Positions 33,443-46,150 of a DNA stretch of 64,000 nt are shown one piece after another; the stretch's first letter is position 1; each line of letters starts with the position of its first letter. The notes beneath the pieces were generated by a model, which searched no databases, was not told the origin of the DNA, and saw nothing but the letters and a program-made list of their open reading frames with translations. The translations under genes were made by a program, and so were the position numbers. Source of the DNA: Pseudomonas gregormendelii (GTDB taxonomy: Bacteria; Pseudomonadota; Gammaproteobacteria; Pseudomonadales; Pseudomonadaceae); contig NZ_JADEVO010000001.1 of the NCBI RefSeq assembly GCF_017114825.1, forward strand, positions 124,001 to 188,000, read 5' to 3'.

Positions 33443-33473
33443 TTGCGGGTATTTCCCGAACAACGAGCCAATG

Positions 33474-33507
33474 AAAAACGCCCTTGTCGTGAGACCGGGG
33501 CGTTTTT
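33474..33507 (+). terminator. Intrinsic terminator between lptG and lepA
   Basis: AAAAACGCCC pairs with GGGCGTTTTT and the inner TTGTC/GAC bases add to the stem. It ends in five Ts and works in either direction. Confidence 0.8.
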
Positions 33508-33531
33508 GTCAGTGCCGTCCGACCTGCGCAG

Positions 33532-33561
33532 GTGACGCTTGCGCCGTGGATCAGGTACAAT
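33532..33561 (+). promoter_or_regulatory. Candidate promoter for the lepA operon
   Basis: GTGACG (33532-33537) and TACAAT (33556-33561) lie 18 bases apart, about 50 bases before the lepA start and after the terminator. This fits a separate transcription unit beginning at lepA. Confidence 0.5.
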
Positions 33562-33613
33562 TCCCGGCTATTTTTCCGCGGGCTATGCCTGCAGCCTTTT
33601 TGAGTGTTGATCC

Positions 33614-35413
33614 GTGAGTGATTTGAGTCATATCCGCAATTTCTCCATCATCGCCCACATTGACCATGGCAAGTCGACGCTGGCCGATCGATTCATCCAG
33701 ATGTGCGGCGGCCTTGCCGAGCGCGAAATGGAAGCCCAGGTACTGGACTCCATGGACCTGGAGCGTGAACGCGGGATCACCATCAAGGCCCACAGCGTCA
33801 CCCTTTATTACACCGCTCGCGATGGCATCAAGTACCAGCTGAACTTCATCGACACCCCGGGCCACGTCGACTTCACCTATGAAGTCAGTCGCTCGCTGGC
33901 GGCCTGTGAAGGTGCTTTGCTGGTGGTCGACGCTGGCCAGGGCGTGGAAGCGCAGTCGGTTGCCAACTGCTACACGGCGATCGAGCAGGGCCTGGAAGTC
34001 ATGCCCGTGCTGAACAAGATCGACCTGCCGCAGGCCGATCCGGACCGCGTGAAGGAAGAAATCGAGAAGATCATCGGCATCGATGCCACTGATGCCGTCG
34101 AGTGCAGCGCCAAGACCGGCCTGGGCGTCGATGAAGTCCTCGAGCGTCTGGTGCGCACCATTCCTGCGCCGACCGGCAACTACGAAGATCCGCTGCAAGC
34201 GTTGATCATCGACTCCTGGTTCGACAACTACCTGGGCGTTGTTTCCCTGGTACGCGTGCGCCATGGCCGTGTGAAGAAGGGCGACAAGATTCTCGTCAAG
34301 TCCACCGGCAAGATCCACCTGGTGGACAGCGTCGGTGTATTCAACCCTAAGCATACCGCTACCACTGACCTTAAGGCCGGTGAAGTAGGCTTCATCATCG
34401 CTGGCATCAAGGACATTCACGGTGCGCCGGTGGGTGACACCCTGACCTTGAGCTCAACCCCGGACGTCGACGTCCTGCCGGGTTTCAAACGCATTCAGCC
34501 GCAGGTTTACGCCGGCCTGTTTCCGGTCAGCTCCGACGACTTCGAAGATTTCCGTGAGGCCCTGCAAAAGCTCACCCTCAACGACTCGTCGCTGCAGTAC
34601 ACCCCAGAGAGTTCCGACGCCCTGGGCTTCGGCTTCCGTTGCGGGTTCCTCGGCATGCTGCACATGGAAATCATCCAGGAGCGCCTGGAGCGCGAGTATG
34701 ACCTGGACCTGATCACCACGGCGCCGACGGTAATTTTCGAGCTGTTGCTGAAAACCGGTGAAACGATTTACGTCGACAACCCGTCGAAGCTTCCAGACCT
34801 GTCTTCCATCGAAGACATGCGCGAGCCGATCGTGCGGGCCAACATTCTTGTGCCGCAAGAGCACCTGGGCAACGTCATTACCCTGTGCATCGAGAAGCGT
34901 GGCGTGCAGCACGACATGCTGTTCCTCGGTACCCAGGTCCAGGTGACCTACGATCTGCCGATGAACGAAGTGGTCCTGGACTTCTTCGATCGCCTGAAGT
35001 CCACCAGCCGCGGCTATGCTTCGCTGGACTACCATTTCGATCGTTATCAGTCGGCTAACCTGGTGAAACTGGATGTGCTGATCAACGGTGACAAGGTCGA
35101 CGCCCTGGCGCTGATCGTGCACAAGGATAACGCGCACTACAAAGGTCGCCAGTTGACCGAGAAGATGAAAGAGCTGATTCCGCGCCAGATGTTCGACGTC
35201 GCGATCCAGGCCGCCATTGGCGGGCAGATCATTGCGCGAACCTCCGTCAAGGCACTCAGAAAGAACGTATTGGCCAAATGCTACGGCGGCGACGTCAGCC
35301 GTAAGAAGAAACTGCTTGAAAAGCAAAAGGCCGGTAAGAAACGCATGAAGCAAGTCGGCAACGTGGAAATTCCACAAGAAGCCTTCCTTGCAGTGCTCAG
35401 GTTGGATAGTTAG
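33614..35413 (+). CDS. lepA: Elongation factor 4 (LepA), ribosomal GTPase
   Basis: Translational GTPase that acts on ribosomes, with roles in elongation or initiation still debated. The 599-residue protein starts at a GTG at 33614 ([20 protein letters not shown]). G motifs are visible: [20 protein letters not shown] and NKIDLP. The EF-G-like domains and the LepA-specific C-terminal domain ([20 protein letters not shown] then [20 protein letters not shown]) follow. lepB begins five bases after its stop. Confidence 0.98.
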   Translation: MSDLSHIRNFSIIAHIDHGKSTLADRFIQMCGGLAEREMEAQVLDSMDLERERGITIKAHSVTLYYTARDGIKYQLNFIDTPGHVDFTYEVSRSLAACEGALLVVDAGQGVEAQSVANCYTAIEQGLEVMPVLNKIDLPQADPDRVKEEIEKIIGIDATDAVECSAKTGLGVDEVLERLVRTIPAPTGNYEDPLQALIIDSWFDNYLGVVSLVRVRHGRVKKGDKILVKSTGKIHLVDSVGVFNPKHTATTDLKAGEVGFIIAGIKDIHGAPVGDTLTLSSTPDVDVLPGFKRIQPQVYAGLFPVSSDDFEDFREALQKLTLNDSSLQYTPESSDALGFGFRCGFLGMLHMEIIQERLEREYDLDLITTAPTVIFELLLKTGETIYVDNPSKLPDLSSIEDMREPIVRANILVPQEHLGNVITLCIEKRGVQHDMLFLGTQVQVTYDLPMNEVVLDFFDRLKSTSRGYASLDYHFDRYQSANLVKLDVLINGDKVDALALIVHKDNAHYKGRQLTEKMKELIPRQMFDVAIQAAIGGQIIARTSVKALRKNVLAKCYGGDVSRKKKLLEKQKAGKKRMKQVGNVEIPQEAFLAVLRLDS

Positions 35414-35418
35414 GTCCT

Positions 35419-36273
35419 ATGTCACTAAATTTCCCGCTGTTGCTGGTCATCGCCGTGTTCGTCTGCGGCCTGTTGGCGTTGCTCGATCTGGTTTTTCTCG
35501 CGCCCCGTCGGCGTGCAGCCATTGCATCCTATCAGGGCAGCGTCAGCCAGCCTGACGGGATGGTGGTCGAAAAACTGAACAAGGAGCCGCTGCTGGTCGA
35601 ATACGGCAAGTCGTTCTTCCCGGTGTTGTTCATCGTGCTGGTGCTGCGTTCGTTCCTGGTGGAACCGTTCCAGATTCCATCCGGCTCGATGAAACCGACC
35701 CTGGACGTTGGCGATTTCATTCTGGTGAGCAAGTTCTCCTACGGGATCCGCTTGCCGGTGATCGACAAGAAAGTGATCGAAATCGGTGACCCGCAGCGCG
35801 GCGATGTGATGGTTTTCCGCTATCCGAGCGATCCGAGCGTCAACTACATCAAGCGTGTAGTGGGCCTGCCGGGCGACCAGATTCGCTACACCGCCGACAA
35901 GCGCCTGTTCGTCAACGGCGAGTCCGTTGCCGAGCAGTTGATCGGCTCCGAGCCGGGCACCCTGGGCAGTGCCGAGCTCTATAAGGAAAAACTCGGTGTC
36001 GCCGAGCACCTGATCCGCAAGGAAATGAGCCGCTATCGCGCAACGCCGGACCGTTCGTGGACCGTGCCTGCCGGGCACTACTTCATGATGGGCGACAACC
36101 GCGACAACTCCAACGACAGTCGCTATTGGGATGATCCGAGCATTCCCAAGGACCTGCTGGGCATGGTCCCCGACAAGAATATCGTCGGCAAGGCCTTCGC
36201 GGTCTGGATGAGCTGGCCTGAACCCAAACTCAGTCACCTGCCGAACTTCTCGCGGGTTGGCCTGATCAAGTAA
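35419..36273 (+). CDS. lepB: Signal peptidase I
   Basis: Inner-membrane peptidase that removes Sec and Tat signal peptides at the periplasmic face. The 284-residue protein has two N-terminal membrane segments (about 5-28 and 65-80), then the catalytic Ser90 (IPSGSMKPTL) and the general base Lys145 (YIKRVVGLPGD), plus MGDNRDNSNDSR. It follows lepA by five bases. Its 5' part is at the expected place and it reads through in one frame. Confidence 0.97.
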   Translation: MSLNFPLLLVIAVFVCGLLALLDLVFLAPRRRAAIASYQGSVSQPDGMVVEKLNKEPLLVEYGKSFFPVLFIVLVLRSFLVEPFQIPSGSMKPTLDVGDFILVSKFSYGIRLPVIDKKVIEIGDPQRGDVMVFRYPSDPSVNYIKRVVGLPGDQIRYTADKRLFVNGESVAEQLIGSEPGTLGSAELYKEKLGVAEHLIRKEMSRYRATPDRSWTVPAGHYFMMGDNRDNSNDSRYWDDPSIPKDLLGMVPDKNIVGKAFAVWMSWPEPKLSHLPNFSRVGLIK

Positions 36274-36281
36274 TCACACAC

Positions 36282-36302
36282 GGCGCTGTTGAACACAGCG
36301 CC
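36282..36302 (+). other. Hairpin upstream of rnc
   Basis: GGCGCTGT and ACAGCGCC pair across a five-base loop right after lepB. Together with a second TTGAACACAGCG copy at 36372 it may be part of a structured rnc leader; RNase III genes often regulate their own messages through such structures. Confidence 0.35.
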
Positions 36303-36371
36303 GAATGCATTTCTGGAGCCGCTACAATCGGCGCCCGAAGCATGAAAACAATGATATTCAGGACGTAATTT

Positions 36372-36461
36372 TTGAACACAGCGTTAATTGTCCCAAGCCT
36401 GCGCCGCACCCCGGCGATGGCGGTGGAATTCAGCCACGAACTCAGCGTGGGTACACCGTGA
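36372..36461 (+). CDS. Possible 29-residue leader peptide overlapping rnc start
   Basis: A TTG at 36372 with AGGA eight bases upstream opens a 29-codon frame ([20 protein letters not shown]...) whose TGA (36459-36461) overlaps the GTG start of rnc at 36458. This layout would allow translational coupling. It is not similar to any protein I know and could be chance. Confidence 0.3.
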   Translation: MNTALIVPSLRRTPAMAVEFSHELSVGTP

Positions 36462-37147
36462 GCGTTTCCTTAAGCCGTCTAGAGCGTCAGCTCGGCTACA
36501 CCTTCAAGGACCAGGAACTGATGGTCCTGGCCCTGACTCACCGCAGCTTTGCCGGGCGCAACAACGAACGCCTGGAATTCCTCGGTGATGCCATCCTCAA
36601 TTTCGTCGCTGGCGAGGCGCTGTTCGATCGCTTCCCGCTGGCTCGCGAAGGCCAGTTGTCGCGTTTGCGCGCACGCCTGGTGAAAGGTGAGACCCTGGCT
36701 GTACTGGCCCGCGGTTTCGATCTGGGCGAGTACCTGCGCCTGGGCTCTGGCGAGTTGAAGAGCGGCGGTTTCCGTCGCGAGTCGATTCTGGCCGATGCCC
36801 TGGAAGCGCTGATTGGTGCAATCTACCTGGACGCGGGCATGGACATGGCGCGCGAGCGCGTGCTGGCCTGGCTGGCCGGTGAGTTCGAAGGCCTGACGCT
36901 GGTCGACACCAACAAAGATCCAAAGACCCGCCTGCAGGAATTCCTGCAATCGCGTGGGTGTGAGCTGCCGCGTTACGAAGTGGTGGATATCCAGGGTGAG
37001 CCGCATTGCCGGACGTTCTTCGTCGAATGTGAAATCACCTTATTGAATGAAAAAAGCCGAGGTCAGGGTGTGAGTCGTCGTATTGCCGAACAGGTAGCGG
37101 CCGCCGCAGCACTGATTGCCCTGGGTGTGGAGAATGGCAATGACTGA
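36458..37147 (+). CDS. rnc: Ribonuclease III
   Basis: Double-strand-specific endoribonuclease for rRNA processing and mRNA control. From the GTG at 36458 the protein has 229 residues: catalytic domain with the signature [11 protein letters not shown] (acidic residues intact) and [13 protein letters not shown], then a C-terminal double-stranded RNA-binding domain ([20 protein letters not shown]). An upstream in-frame ATG at 36305 would add 51 residues that do not resemble the family. The last codons overlap era. Confidence 0.96.
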   Translation: MSVSLSRLERQLGYTFKDQELMVLALTHRSFAGRNNERLEFLGDAILNFVAGEALFDRFPLAREGQLSRLRARLVKGETLAVLARGFDLGEYLRLGSGELKSGGFRRESILADALEALIGAIYLDAGMDMARERVLAWLAGEFEGLTLVDTNKDPKTRLQEFLQSRGCELPRYEVVDIQGEPHCRTFFVECEITLLNEKSRGQGVSRRIAEQVAAAAALIALGVENGND

Positions 37148-38042
37148 TTCAACCGCAACACGCTGTGGCTATGTTGCCATCGTCGGCCGTCCCAACGTGG
37201 GCAAGTCCACGTTGCTGAACCACATCCTCGGCCAGAAGCTCGCGATCACTTCGCGCAAGCCGCAAACCACCCGCCACAACATGCTGGGCATCAAGACCGA
37301 AGGCGCCGTGCAGGCGATCTACGTCGACACTCCGGGCATGCACAAAGGTGGCGAAAAAGCCCTCAACCGCTACATGAACAAGACGGCCTCGGCAGCCTTG
37401 AAAGACGTGGACGTGGTGATCTTCGTAGTCGACCGCACCAAGTGGACCGACGAGGACCAGATGGTCCTGGAGCGCGTCCAGTATGTGACCGGCCCGCTGA
37501 TCGTGGCGTTGAACAAGACGGATCGCATCGAAGACAAAGCCGAGCTGATGCCGCACCTGAGCTGGTTGCAGGAGCAGCTGCCGAACGCGCAGATCATGCC
37601 GATCTCGGCCCAGCACGGGCACAACCTCGAAGCGCTGGAGCGGGTGATTGCCGGCTACCTTCCGGAAAACGATCACTTCTTCCCCGAAGACCAGATCACC
37701 GACCGCAGCAGTCGCTTCCTCGCCGCCGAACTGGTGCGCGAAAAGATCATGCGCCAGATGGGTGCAGAGCTGCCGTACCAGATCACCGTCGAAATCGAAG
37801 AGTTCAAGCAGCAGGGCAAGACCCTGCATATTCATGCCTTGATCCTCGTCGAGCGCGACGGCCAGAAGAAGATCATCATTGGCGACAAGGGCGAGCGCAT
37901 CAAGCGCATCGGCACCGAGGCGCGCAAGGACATGGAGCTGCTGTTCGACTCCAAGATCATGCTCAACCTCTGGGTGAAAGTGAAAGGCGGCTGGTCCGAT
38001 GACGAGCGCGCGCTGCGTTCGCTGGGTTACGGCGACCTGTAA
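37140..38042 (+). CDS. era: GTPase Era
   Basis: Essential GTPase binding 16S rRNA near its 3' end during small-subunit assembly. The 300-residue protein has G1 GRPNVGKST near residue 17, G3 DTPG and NKTD, then a KH domain ([20 protein letters not shown]). The ATG at 37140 overlaps the rnc stop by eight bases, so synthesis is coupled to RNase III, as in many bacteria. Confidence 0.97.
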   Translation: MTDSTATRCGYVAIVGRPNVGKSTLLNHILGQKLAITSRKPQTTRHNMLGIKTEGAVQAIYVDTPGMHKGGEKALNRYMNKTASAALKDVDVVIFVVDRTKWTDEDQMVLERVQYVTGPLIVALNKTDRIEDKAELMPHLSWLQEQLPNAQIMPISAQHGHNLEALERVIAGYLPENDHFFPEDQITDRSSRFLAAELVREKIMRQMGAELPYQITVEIEEFKQQGKTLHIHALILVERDGQKKIIIGDKGERIKRIGTEARKDMELLFDSKIMLNLWVKVKGGWSDDERALRSLGYGDL

Positions 38043-38059
38043 TACACTGCGGGACCCCT

Positions 38060-38160
38060 TGTAGGAGCGAGCTTGCTCGCGATGGACTTGAAAGCGCCGC
38101 GTTCATTCAGATAGCCAGCGTTATCGTTATCCACCATCGCGAGCAAGCTCGCTCCTACAG
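38060..38160. repeat. REP doublet (class B) between era and recO
   Basis: Arms tgtaggagcgagcttgctcg from 38060 and cgagcaagctcgctcctaca ending at 38159, with a spacer of about 45 bases. It lies within the lepA-pdxJ gene set. Confidence 0.87.
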
Positions 38161-38174
38161 TCAGCGAGAACTTC

Positions 38175-38858
38175 ATGTCCCAGCCCAGCGGCCAATCCGC
38201 CTTCGTACTCCACTCCCGCGCCTACCGCGAGAGCAGCGCGTTGGTCGACTTCCTTACGCCGCAAGGTCGGCTACGGGCGGTGTTGCGCAGTGCGCGGGGC
38301 AAGGCCGGGACCTTGGCCAGGCCCTTCGTGCCCCTGGAAGTCGAATTTCGCGGGCGAGGGGAGCTGAAGAACGTCGGGCGGATGGAAGCCTCGGGGGTTT
38401 CCACCTGGCTCAACGGCGAAGCGCTGTTCAGTGGCCTGTACCTCAATGAACTGCTGATTCGCCTGCTACCCGCCGAAGACCCGCTGCCGGGCGTGTTCGA
38501 CCACTACGCCGCGACGTTGCTGGCGCTGGCCGAAGGTCGTCCGCTGGAGCCGTTGCTGCGCTCCTTTGAATGGCGGTTGCTCGATGATCTGGGCTACGGC
38601 TTCGCGCTCGGCACTGATATCCACGGTGAGCCTGTAGCGCCGGACGGTCTGTATCGCCTGCAGGTGGACGCGGGACTGGAGCGGGTGTACCTGTTGCAGC
38701 CCGGACTGTTCAACGGCACTGAATTGCTGGCCATGGCCGAAGCGGACTGGTCGGCACCGGGTGCTTTATCGGCCGCCAAACGGTTGATGCGCCAGGCACT
38801 TGCCGTGCATCTGGGCGGTCGTCCCCTGGTTTCCCGAGAGTTGTTTCGAAAGCCGTAA
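38175..38858 (+). CDS. recO: DNA repair protein RecO
   Basis: Recombination mediator that with RecR loads RecA at single-strand gaps. The 227-residue protein has the N-terminal OB fold ([20 protein letters not shown] then [10 protein letters not shown]) and helical C-terminal domain with [13 protein letters not shown]. No zinc-binding Cys cluster is present, as in other gamma-proteobacterial RecO. It lies between era and pdxJ, the usual arrangement. Confidence 0.95.
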   Translation: MSQPSGQSAFVLHSRAYRESSALVDFLTPQGRLRAVLRSARGKAGTLARPFVPLEVEFRGRGELKNVGRMEASGVSTWLNGEALFSGLYLNELLIRLLPAEDPLPGVFDHYAATLLALAEGRPLEPLLRSFEWRLLDDLGYGFALGTDIHGEPVAPDGLYRLQVDAGLERVYLLQPGLFNGTELLAMAEADWSAPGALSAAKRLMRQALAVHLGGRPLVSRELFRKP

Positions 38859-38909
38859 AATCCCCGTGTATGCTGTGCACCGAACTTTCCCCTCTTCAGG
38901 AGCGCTTCC

Positions 38910-39656
38910 GTGACCACCAGCAATCGCATTCTTCTTGGCGTGAACATCGACCACGTTGCCACCCTGCGTCAGGCCCGGGGCACTCGTTACCCGGATCCGG
39001 TCAAGGCCGCACTGGACGCGGAAGAGGCGGGCGCTGACGGCATCACCGTGCACCTGCGCGAAGACCGTCGCCATATTCAGGAGCGCGACGTGCTGCTGCT
39101 CAAGGATGTGCTGCAGACCCGCATGAACTTCGAGATGGGCGTCACTGAAGAGATGATGGTGTTCGCCGAGCGCATCCGCCCTGCGCACATTTGCCTGGTC
39201 CCGGAAACTCGCCAGGAGCTGACCACTGAAGGCGGGCTGGATGTAGCGGGGCAGGAGGCTCGGATCAAGGCGGCGGTGGACCGCCTGGCGAAAATTGGCT
39301 GCGAGGTGTCGTTGTTCATCGACGCGGACGAGCGCCAGATCGAAGCGTCCCGCCGAGTGGGTGCGCCGGCCATCGAGCTGCACACGGGGCGTTACGCGGA
39401 CGCCGAGACGCCGACGCAAGTGGCTGAAGAGCTCAAGCGTGTAGCGGATGGCGTGGCTTTTGGTCTGGCCCAGGGTTTGATCGTCAACGCCGGCCACGGT
39501 CTGCACTACCACAACGTTGAAGCGGTGGCTGCGATCAAGGGCATCAACGAACTTAATATCGGCCACGCGCTGGTGGCGCATGCTTTGTTTGTGGGGTTCA
39601 AGTCGGCTGTTTCCGAGATGAAGGCGCTGATTCTGGCTGCTGCGTTGAAGGGCTAA
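38910..39656 (+). CDS. pdxJ: Pyridoxine 5'-phosphate synthase
   Basis: Condenses 1-deoxyxylulose 5-phosphate with 3-amino-2-oxopropyl phosphate to form vitamin B6 phosphate. The 248-residue TIM barrel starts at a GTG ([18 protein letters not shown]) and shows [18 protein letters not shown] and GHGLHYHN, with residues of the active site. It ends the lepA-lepB-rnc-era-recO-pdxJ series. The mltF gene is convergent, 12 bases away. Confidence 0.97.
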   Translation: MTTSNRILLGVNIDHVATLRQARGTRYPDPVKAALDAEEAGADGITVHLREDRRHIQERDVLLLKDVLQTRMNFEMGVTEEMMVFAERIRPAHICLVPETRQELTTEGGLDVAGQEARIKAAVDRLAKIGCEVSLFIDADERQIEASRRVGAPAIELHTGRYADAETPTQVAEELKRVADGVAFGLAQGLIVNAGHGLHYHNVEAVAAIKGINELNIGHALVAHALFVGFKSAVSEMKALILAAALKG

Positions 39657-39668
39657 GATCTTTTTGCT

Positions 39669-41231
<1,563 letters not shown>

Positions 41232-41403
41232 TTACGGCGCTTCTTGATGGAAAAAATAAGCGCTGAACGCCTCCTGTTTCTACCCTGAAACCCCGGCCCG
41301 ACGTTCGGGTACGGCCGTGCGTACCGTTTCGGGTGATGTCACGGGCGGTTTAGGCTAGAATGCACGGCCTCAAAGCACACCCCTTCCCGAGGCTGTCCCG
41401 AAG

Positions 41404-44400
41404 ATGTTGATCCTGCGCGGCGCTCCTGCCCTTTCTGCCTTTCGCCACAGCAAACTCCTTGAGCAACTTCGCCGATGCGTCCCGGCTGTCAGCGGCTTGT
41501 ATGCTGAATTCGCTCACTTCGCCGAGGTTACCGGCGTCCTGACCGGCGACGAACAGCAGGTGCTCGCGCGCCTTCTGAAGTACGGCCCAAGTGTTCCAGT
41601 CCAGGAGCCGACCGGTCGTCTGTTCCTGGTGTTGCCACGTTTCGGCACCATCTCGCCCTGGTCCAGCAAAGCCAGCGACATCGCTCGCAACTGCGGCCTG
41701 GGCAAGATCCAGCGCCTTGAGCGCGGCATCGCCTTCTATGTCGCCGGCCAGTTCAGCGAAACTGAAGCGCAGCTGATCTCGGACGCCTTGCACGACCGCA
41801 TGACCCAGATCGTCCTGGCCAACCTGGAGCAGGCCGCAGGTCTGTTCAGCCACGCCGAGCCCAAGCCCCTGACCGCGATCGACGTGTTGGGCGGCGGCCG
41901 CGCCGCGCTGGAAAAAGCCAACACCGAGCTGGGTCTGGCCCTGGCCGAAGACGAGATCGACTATCTGGTCAACGCTTTCGTCGGCTTGAAGCGCAACCCA
42001 CACGACATCGAACTGATGATGTTCGCCCAGGCCAACTCCGAGCACTGCCGTCACAAGATCTTCAACGCCAGTTGGGACATTGACGGTCAGAGCCAGGAAA
42101 AAAGCCTGTTCGGCATGATCAAGAACACCTACCAGATGCACAGCGAAGGCGTCCTGTCCGCTTACAAGGACAACGCCTCGGTGATCGTCGGTAACGTCGC
42201 CGGTCGTTTCTTCCCGGACCCTGAAACCCGCCAGTACGGCGCGGTGCAGGAGCCGGTGCACATCCTGATGAAGGTGGAAACCCACAACCACCCGACCGCG
42301 ATCGCCCCGTTCCCGGGCGCATCCACCGGTTCCGGTGGCGAGATCCGCGACGAAGGCGCTACCGGTCGCGGCGCCAAGCCAAAGGCTGGCCTCACTGGTT
42401 TCACCGTGTCGAACCTGCAGATCCCGGGCTTCGAACAGCCGTGGGAAGTGCCGTACGGCAAGCCTGAGCGCATCGTTACCGCGCTGGACATCATGATCGA
42501 AGGCCCACTGGGTGGCGCCGCGTTCAACAACGAATTCGGCCGTCCCGCCCTGACCGGCTACTTCCGTACCTTCGAACAGTCGATCACCACTCCCCGTGGC
42601 GACGAGGTTCGCGGTTACCACAAGCCGATCATGCTGGCCGGCGGCATGGGTAACATCCGTGCCGAACACGTACAGAAAGGCGAGATCATTGTCGGCTCCA
42701 AGCTGATCGTCCTCGGTGGCCCGGCCATGTTGATCGGCCTGGGTGGCGGCGCGGCTTCCTCCATGGCCACCGGCACCAGCTCGGCTGACCTGGATTTTGC
42801 ATCCGTACAGCGCGAAAACCCGGAAATGGAACGTCGCTGCCAGGAAGTCATCGACCGTTGCTGGCAGTTGGGTGACAAGAACCCGATCAGCTTCATCCAT
42901 GACGTCGGCGCCGGCGGCCTGTCCAACGCTTTCCCGGAACTGGTCAACGACGGCAACCGTGGCGGTCGCTTCGAACTGCGCAACATTCCAAACGACGAGC
43001 CGGGCATGGCCCCGCACGAAATCTGGAGTAACGAATCCCAGGAACGTTACGTCCTGGCGGTTGGCCCTGCGGACTTCGAACGCTTCCAGGCGATCTGCGA
43101 ACGCGAGCGTTGCCCGTTTGCCGTCGTCGGCGAAGCCACTGCCGAGCCGCAACTGACCGTCACCGACAGTCACTTTGGCAACAACCCGGTGGACATGCCA
43201 CTCGAAGTGCTGCTGGGCAAGGCTCCGCGCATGCACCGCTCGGCTGTTCGTGAAAACGAACTGGGCGATGACTTCGATCCGTCGACGCTCGAGATCGCCG
43301 ACTGCGTTGAACGCGTTCTGCATCACCCGGCCGTCGCCAGCAAAAGCTTCCTGATCACCATCGGCGACCGCACCATCACCGGCCTCGTGGCCCGTGACCA
43401 GATGGTCGGCCCGTGGCAGGTTCCAGTGGCCGACGTTGCCGTCACCGCCACCAGCTTCGACGTCTACACCGGTGAAGCCATGGCCATGGGCGAGCGGACT
43501 CCGCTGGCTCTGCTGGACGCTCCGGCGTCGGGCCGCATGGCCATTGGTGAGACCCTGACCAACATCGCCGCTTCGCGCATCAACAAGATCTCCGACATCA
43601 AACTGTCGGCGAACTGGATGTCCGCGGCCGGTCACCCGGGTGAAGACGCACGTCTGTACGACACCGTGAAAGCAGTTGGCATGGAATTGTGCCCGGACCT
43701 GGGTATCACCATCCCGGTGGGCAAGGACTCCATGTCCATGGCCACCCGCTGGAACGATAACGGCGAAGACAAGACCGTCACCTCGCCGATGTCCCTGATC
43801 GTGACCGGTTTCGCGCCAGTGGCTGACATCCGTCAGACCCTGACTCCGGAACTGCGCATGGACAAGGGCACCACCGACCTGATCCTGATCGACCTGGGCC
43901 GTGGCCAGAACCGCATGGGCGCCTCGATCCTGGCCCAGGTTCACGGCAAGCTCGGCTCGCAAGCGCCGGACGTCGATGATGCCGAAGACCTGAAAGCCTT
44001 CTTCGCAGTGATCCAGGGCCTCAACGCCGATGGTCACCTGCTGGCTTACCACGACCGTTCCGACGGTGGCCTGCTGACCAGCGTAGTGGAAATGGCGTTT
44101 GCCGGTCACTGCGGCCTGAGCCTGAATCTCGATGGTCTGGCAGAAACCTCCGCTGACATCGCCGCGATCCTGTTCAACGAAGAACTGGGCGCCGTGATCC
44201 AGGTTCGTCAGGACGCCACGCCAGACATCCTCGCGCAGTTCAGCGCGGCCGGTCTGGGCGACTGCGTGTCGGTGATCGGTCAGCCAATGAACAATGGCCA
44301 GATCAACATCACGTTCAACGGCGAAACCGTATTCGAAGGCCTGCGTCGTCTGCTGCAACGTACCTGGGCTGAAACCAGCTACCAGATCCAGCGTCTGCGT

Positions 44401-45300
44401 GACAACGTCGACTGCGCCGAACAAGAGTTCGACGTGCTGCTGGAAGAAGACAACCCGGGCCTGAGCGTCAAGCTGAGCTTTGACGTCAACCAGGACGTCG
44501 CTGCGCCTTACATCAAGAAAGGCATTCGTCCACAGGTTGCCGTATTGCGTGAGCAGGGCGTCAACGGTCAGGTGGAAATGGCGGCGGCATTTGATCGCGC
44601 CGGCTTCAACGCCATTGACGTGCACATGAGCGACATCCTGGCCGGCCGTGTCGACCTGAACGAGTTCAAGGGCCTGGTGGCCTGCGGTGGTTTCTCCTAC
44701 GGCGACGTACTGGGTGCCGGCGAAGGCTGGGCCAAGTCCGCGCTGTTCAACAGCCGTGCTCGCGATGCGTTCCAGGGCTTCTTCGAACGCAACGACAGCT
44801 TCACTCTCGGTGTGTGCAACGGTTGCCAGATGATGTCCAACCTGCATGAGCTGATCCCGGGCAGCGAGTTCTGGCCACACTTCGTGCGCAACCGTTCCGA
44901 GCAGTTCGAAGCGCGCGTGGCGATGGTTCAGGTCCAGGAATCGAACTCGATCTTCCTCCAGGGCATGGCCGGTTCGCGTATGCCGATCGCCATCGCCCAC
45001 GGTGAAGGCCATGCCGAGTTCGCCAGCGAAGAAGCCTTGCTCGAAGCCGATCTGTCGGGGTGCGTGGCGATGCGTTTCGTCGACAACCACGGCAAGGTCA
45101 CCGAGAAGTATCCGGCCAACCCGAACGGCTCGCCGCGCGGCATCACCGGGCTGACCAGCCGTGACGGTCGCGTGACCATCATGATGCCGCACCCTGAGCG
45201 TGTATTCCGCGCCGTGCAGAACTCGTGGCGCTCGGAAGACTGGAACGAAGACGCGCCGTGGATGCGCATGTTCCGCAACGCTCGCGTGTGGGTGAACTAA
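41404..45300 (+). CDS. purL: Phosphoribosylformylglycinamidine synthase (FGAM synthase)
   Basis: Purine synthesis enzyme that converts FGAR and glutamine to FGAM with ATP. The 1298-residue single-chain form has the N-terminal PurS-like part, two AIRS-related halves ([32 protein letters not shown] and [10 protein letters not shown]) and a C-terminal glutaminase with nucleophile Cys ([13 protein letters not shown]) and HPERVF. All key regions are intact. The 274-base gap to mltF carries its promoter, which I cannot place with confidence. A NIF3-like gene follows after five bases. Confidence 0.98.
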   Translation: MLILRGAPALSAFRHSKLLEQLRRCVPAVSGLYAEFAHFAEVTGVLTGDEQQVLARLLKYGPSVPVQEPTGRLFLVLPRFGTISPWSSKASDIARNCGLGKIQRLERGIAFYVAGQFSETEAQLISDALHDRMTQIVLANLEQAAGLFSHAEPKPLTAIDVLGGGRAALEKANTELGLALAEDEIDYLVNAFVGLKRNPHDIELMMFAQANSEHCRHKIFNASWDIDGQSQEKSLFGMIKNTYQMHSEGVLSAYKDNASVIVGNVAGRFFPDPETRQYGAVQEPVHILMKVETHNHPTAIAPFPGASTGSGGEIRDEGATGRGAKPKAGLTGFTVSNLQIPGFEQPWEVPYGKPERIVTALDIMIEGPLGGAAFNNEFGRPALTGYFRTFEQSITTPRGDEVRGYHKPIMLAGGMGNIRAEHVQKGEIIVGSKLIVLGGPAMLIGLGGGAASSMATGTSSADLDFASVQRENPEMERRCQEVIDRCWQLGDKNPISFIHDVGAGGLSNAFPELVNDGNRGGRFELRNIPNDEPGMAPHEIWSNESQERYVLAVGPADFERFQAICERERCPFAVVGEATAEPQLTVTDSHFGNNPVDMPLEVLLGKAPRMHRSAVRENELGDDFDPSTLEIADCVERVLHHPAVASKSFLITIGDRTITGLVARDQMVGPWQVPVADVAVTATSFDVYTGEAMAMGERTPLALLDAPASGRMAIGETLTNIAASRINKISDIKLSANWMSAAGHPGEDARLYDTVKAVGMELCPDLGITIPVGKDSMSMATRWNDNGEDKTVTSPMSLIVTGFAPVADIRQTLTPELRMDKGTTDLILIDLGRGQNRMGASILAQVHGKLGSQAPDVDDAEDLKAFFAVIQGLNADGHLLAYHDRSDGGLLTSVVEMAFAGHCGLSLNLDGLAETSADIAAILFNEELGAVIQVRQDATPDILAQFSAAGLGDCVSVIGQPMNNGQINITFNGETVFEGLRRLLQRTWAETSYQIQRLRDNVDCAEQEFDVLLEEDNPGLSVKLSFDVNQDVAAPYIKKGIRPQVAVLREQGVNGQVEMAAAFDRAGFNAIDVHMSDILAGRVDLNEFKGLVACGGFSYGDVLGAGEGWAKSALFNSRARDAFQGFFERNDSFTLGVCNGCQMMSNLHELIPGSEFWPHFVRNRSEQFEARVAMVQVQESNSIFLQGMAGSRMPIAIAHGEGHAEFASEEALLEADLSGCVAMRFVDNHGKVTEKYPANPNGSPRGITGLTSRDGRVTIMMPHPERVFRAVQNSWRSEDWNEDAPWMRMFRNARVWVN

Positions 45301-45305
45301 GCCCC

Positions 45306-45617
45306 ATGTTCAAGCTCTCCTTTTTCGTTCCGACCAGCCACGTCGATGGGGTCAAGAGTGCTGTGTTCGCTGCCGGTGGCGGTCGAATCGGTGCCTATGA
45401 CCACTGTTCGTGGCAGGTCCTGGGCCAAGGCCAGTTCCGCCCGCTGGACGGCAGTCAGCCGTTCATTGGCGAGGCTGGCGAGGTCGAGCAGGTGGAGGAA
45501 TGGAAAGTCGAGCTGGTCGTGGCGGATGAGCTGATCGTGGCCGTGGTGGCCGCGTTGAAGCTCAGTCACCCGTATGAGACACCGGCTTACGAGGTATGGC
45601 GGCTGGAGGATTATTGA
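45306..45617 (+). CDS. NIF3/YqfO-like small protein
   Basis: A 103-residue protein similar to the stand-alone C-terminal part of the NIF3/YqfO family (FFVPTSHVDGVKSAVFAAGG then GRIGAYDHCSWQVLGQGQFR, then ALKLSHPYETPAYEVWRL). The fold is of the cutA/PII type, but the function is unknown. The ATG at 45306 lies five bases after purL, so it is cotranscribed; an upstream start inside purL would be out of context. A terminator follows at 45638. Confidence 0.85.
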   Translation: MFKLSFFVPTSHVDGVKSAVFAAGGGRIGAYDHCSWQVLGQGQFRPLDGSQPFIGEAGEVEQVEEWKVELVVADELIVAVVAALKLSHPYETPAYEVWRLEDY

Positions 45618-45637
45618 TCTCTGGTTGCTGAGACAGG

Positions 45638-45673
45638 AAACCCGCCGGGCCAGTTTGGTCGGCGGGTTTTTTG
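45638..45673 (+). terminator. Intrinsic terminator after the NIF3-like gene
   Basis: AAACCCGCCG and the complementary CGGCGGGTTT pair around a 14-base loop that can extend by the GGCC/GGTC part, followed by six Ts. Confidence 0.9.
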
Positions 45674-45790
45674 TTGTCTGTAAGCTTGCGTCTGACGTGT
45701 GCTTCGCAGGGTTCCTACAGGTTTTTAGGGTTGTCGCTCGGAACCCGAATCTCTAGTTTCCTGGGTTTAAATATCCGAGTGACCGACCCC

Positions 45791-45862
45791 ATGAAGCCCG
45801 ATCAAAAATCCTCCGATAAGCCATTGCAGTGCGTGATGTATCGCGTCACAATCCTCGCATGA
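45791..45862 (+). CDS. Possible 23-residue ORF overlapping higB start
   Basis: ATG at 45791 opens a 23-codon frame (MKPDQKSSDKPLQCVMYRVT...) that ends in TGA inside the ATGA start of higB. No family match and no clear ribosome site; it may be chance. Confidence 0.2.
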   Translation: MKPDQKSSDKPLQCVMYRVTILA

Positions 45863-46136
45863 TTGTCAGCTGGAAACATAAAGGCCTCAGAGCTTTCTAT
45901 GAGACTGGTTCAACCAAAGGCATCAACACGAATCATGCAAAGCGCTTGCGTCGAGTCCTCCTCATCCTGGACAGCGCCCGCCACTCAAGTGAGCTGGATC
46001 TCCCCGGTTGGCGATTCCATAGTTTGAGAGGCGAGCTGGCTGACTATTGGTCGGTCAGCATAAGTGGTACTGGCGCATCATTTTTCGCATGTTCGACGAC
46101 CACGTCGAGCTGGTTGATTATCTTGACTACCACTGA
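45859..46136 (+). pseudogene. higB: HigB-type toxin gene with a single-base deletion
   Basis: The first 70 codons read as a HigB/RelE-like mRNA interferase: MIVSWKHKGLRAFYETGSTK and LDSARHSSELDLPGWRFHSL. Near 46066-46071 (agtggtactggcg) one base appears to be missing. After the shift the expected ending is recovered in the next frame as WRIIFRMFDDHVELVDYLDY followed by His and TGA at 46134. Restored length would be 92 residues, normal for HigB. The unshifted frame instead runs on to 46194 with unrelated sequence, so the toxin is probably inactive. The antitoxin downstream is intact. Confidence 0.8.
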
Positions 46137-46150
46137 GCAGAGGCAGCTGA

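Noticed and set aside
41350..45192. A 1280-codon open frame on the minus strand across purL
   Set aside because: It mirrors purL in the antisense frame typical of GC-rich Pseudomonas genes, has no family-like segments and starts nowhere near a ribosome site.
45791..45862. Small ORF before higB as a third toxin-antitoxin component
   Set aside because: It is 23 codons long, lacks a ribosome site and has no similarity; listed with low confidence only because it overlaps the higB start.
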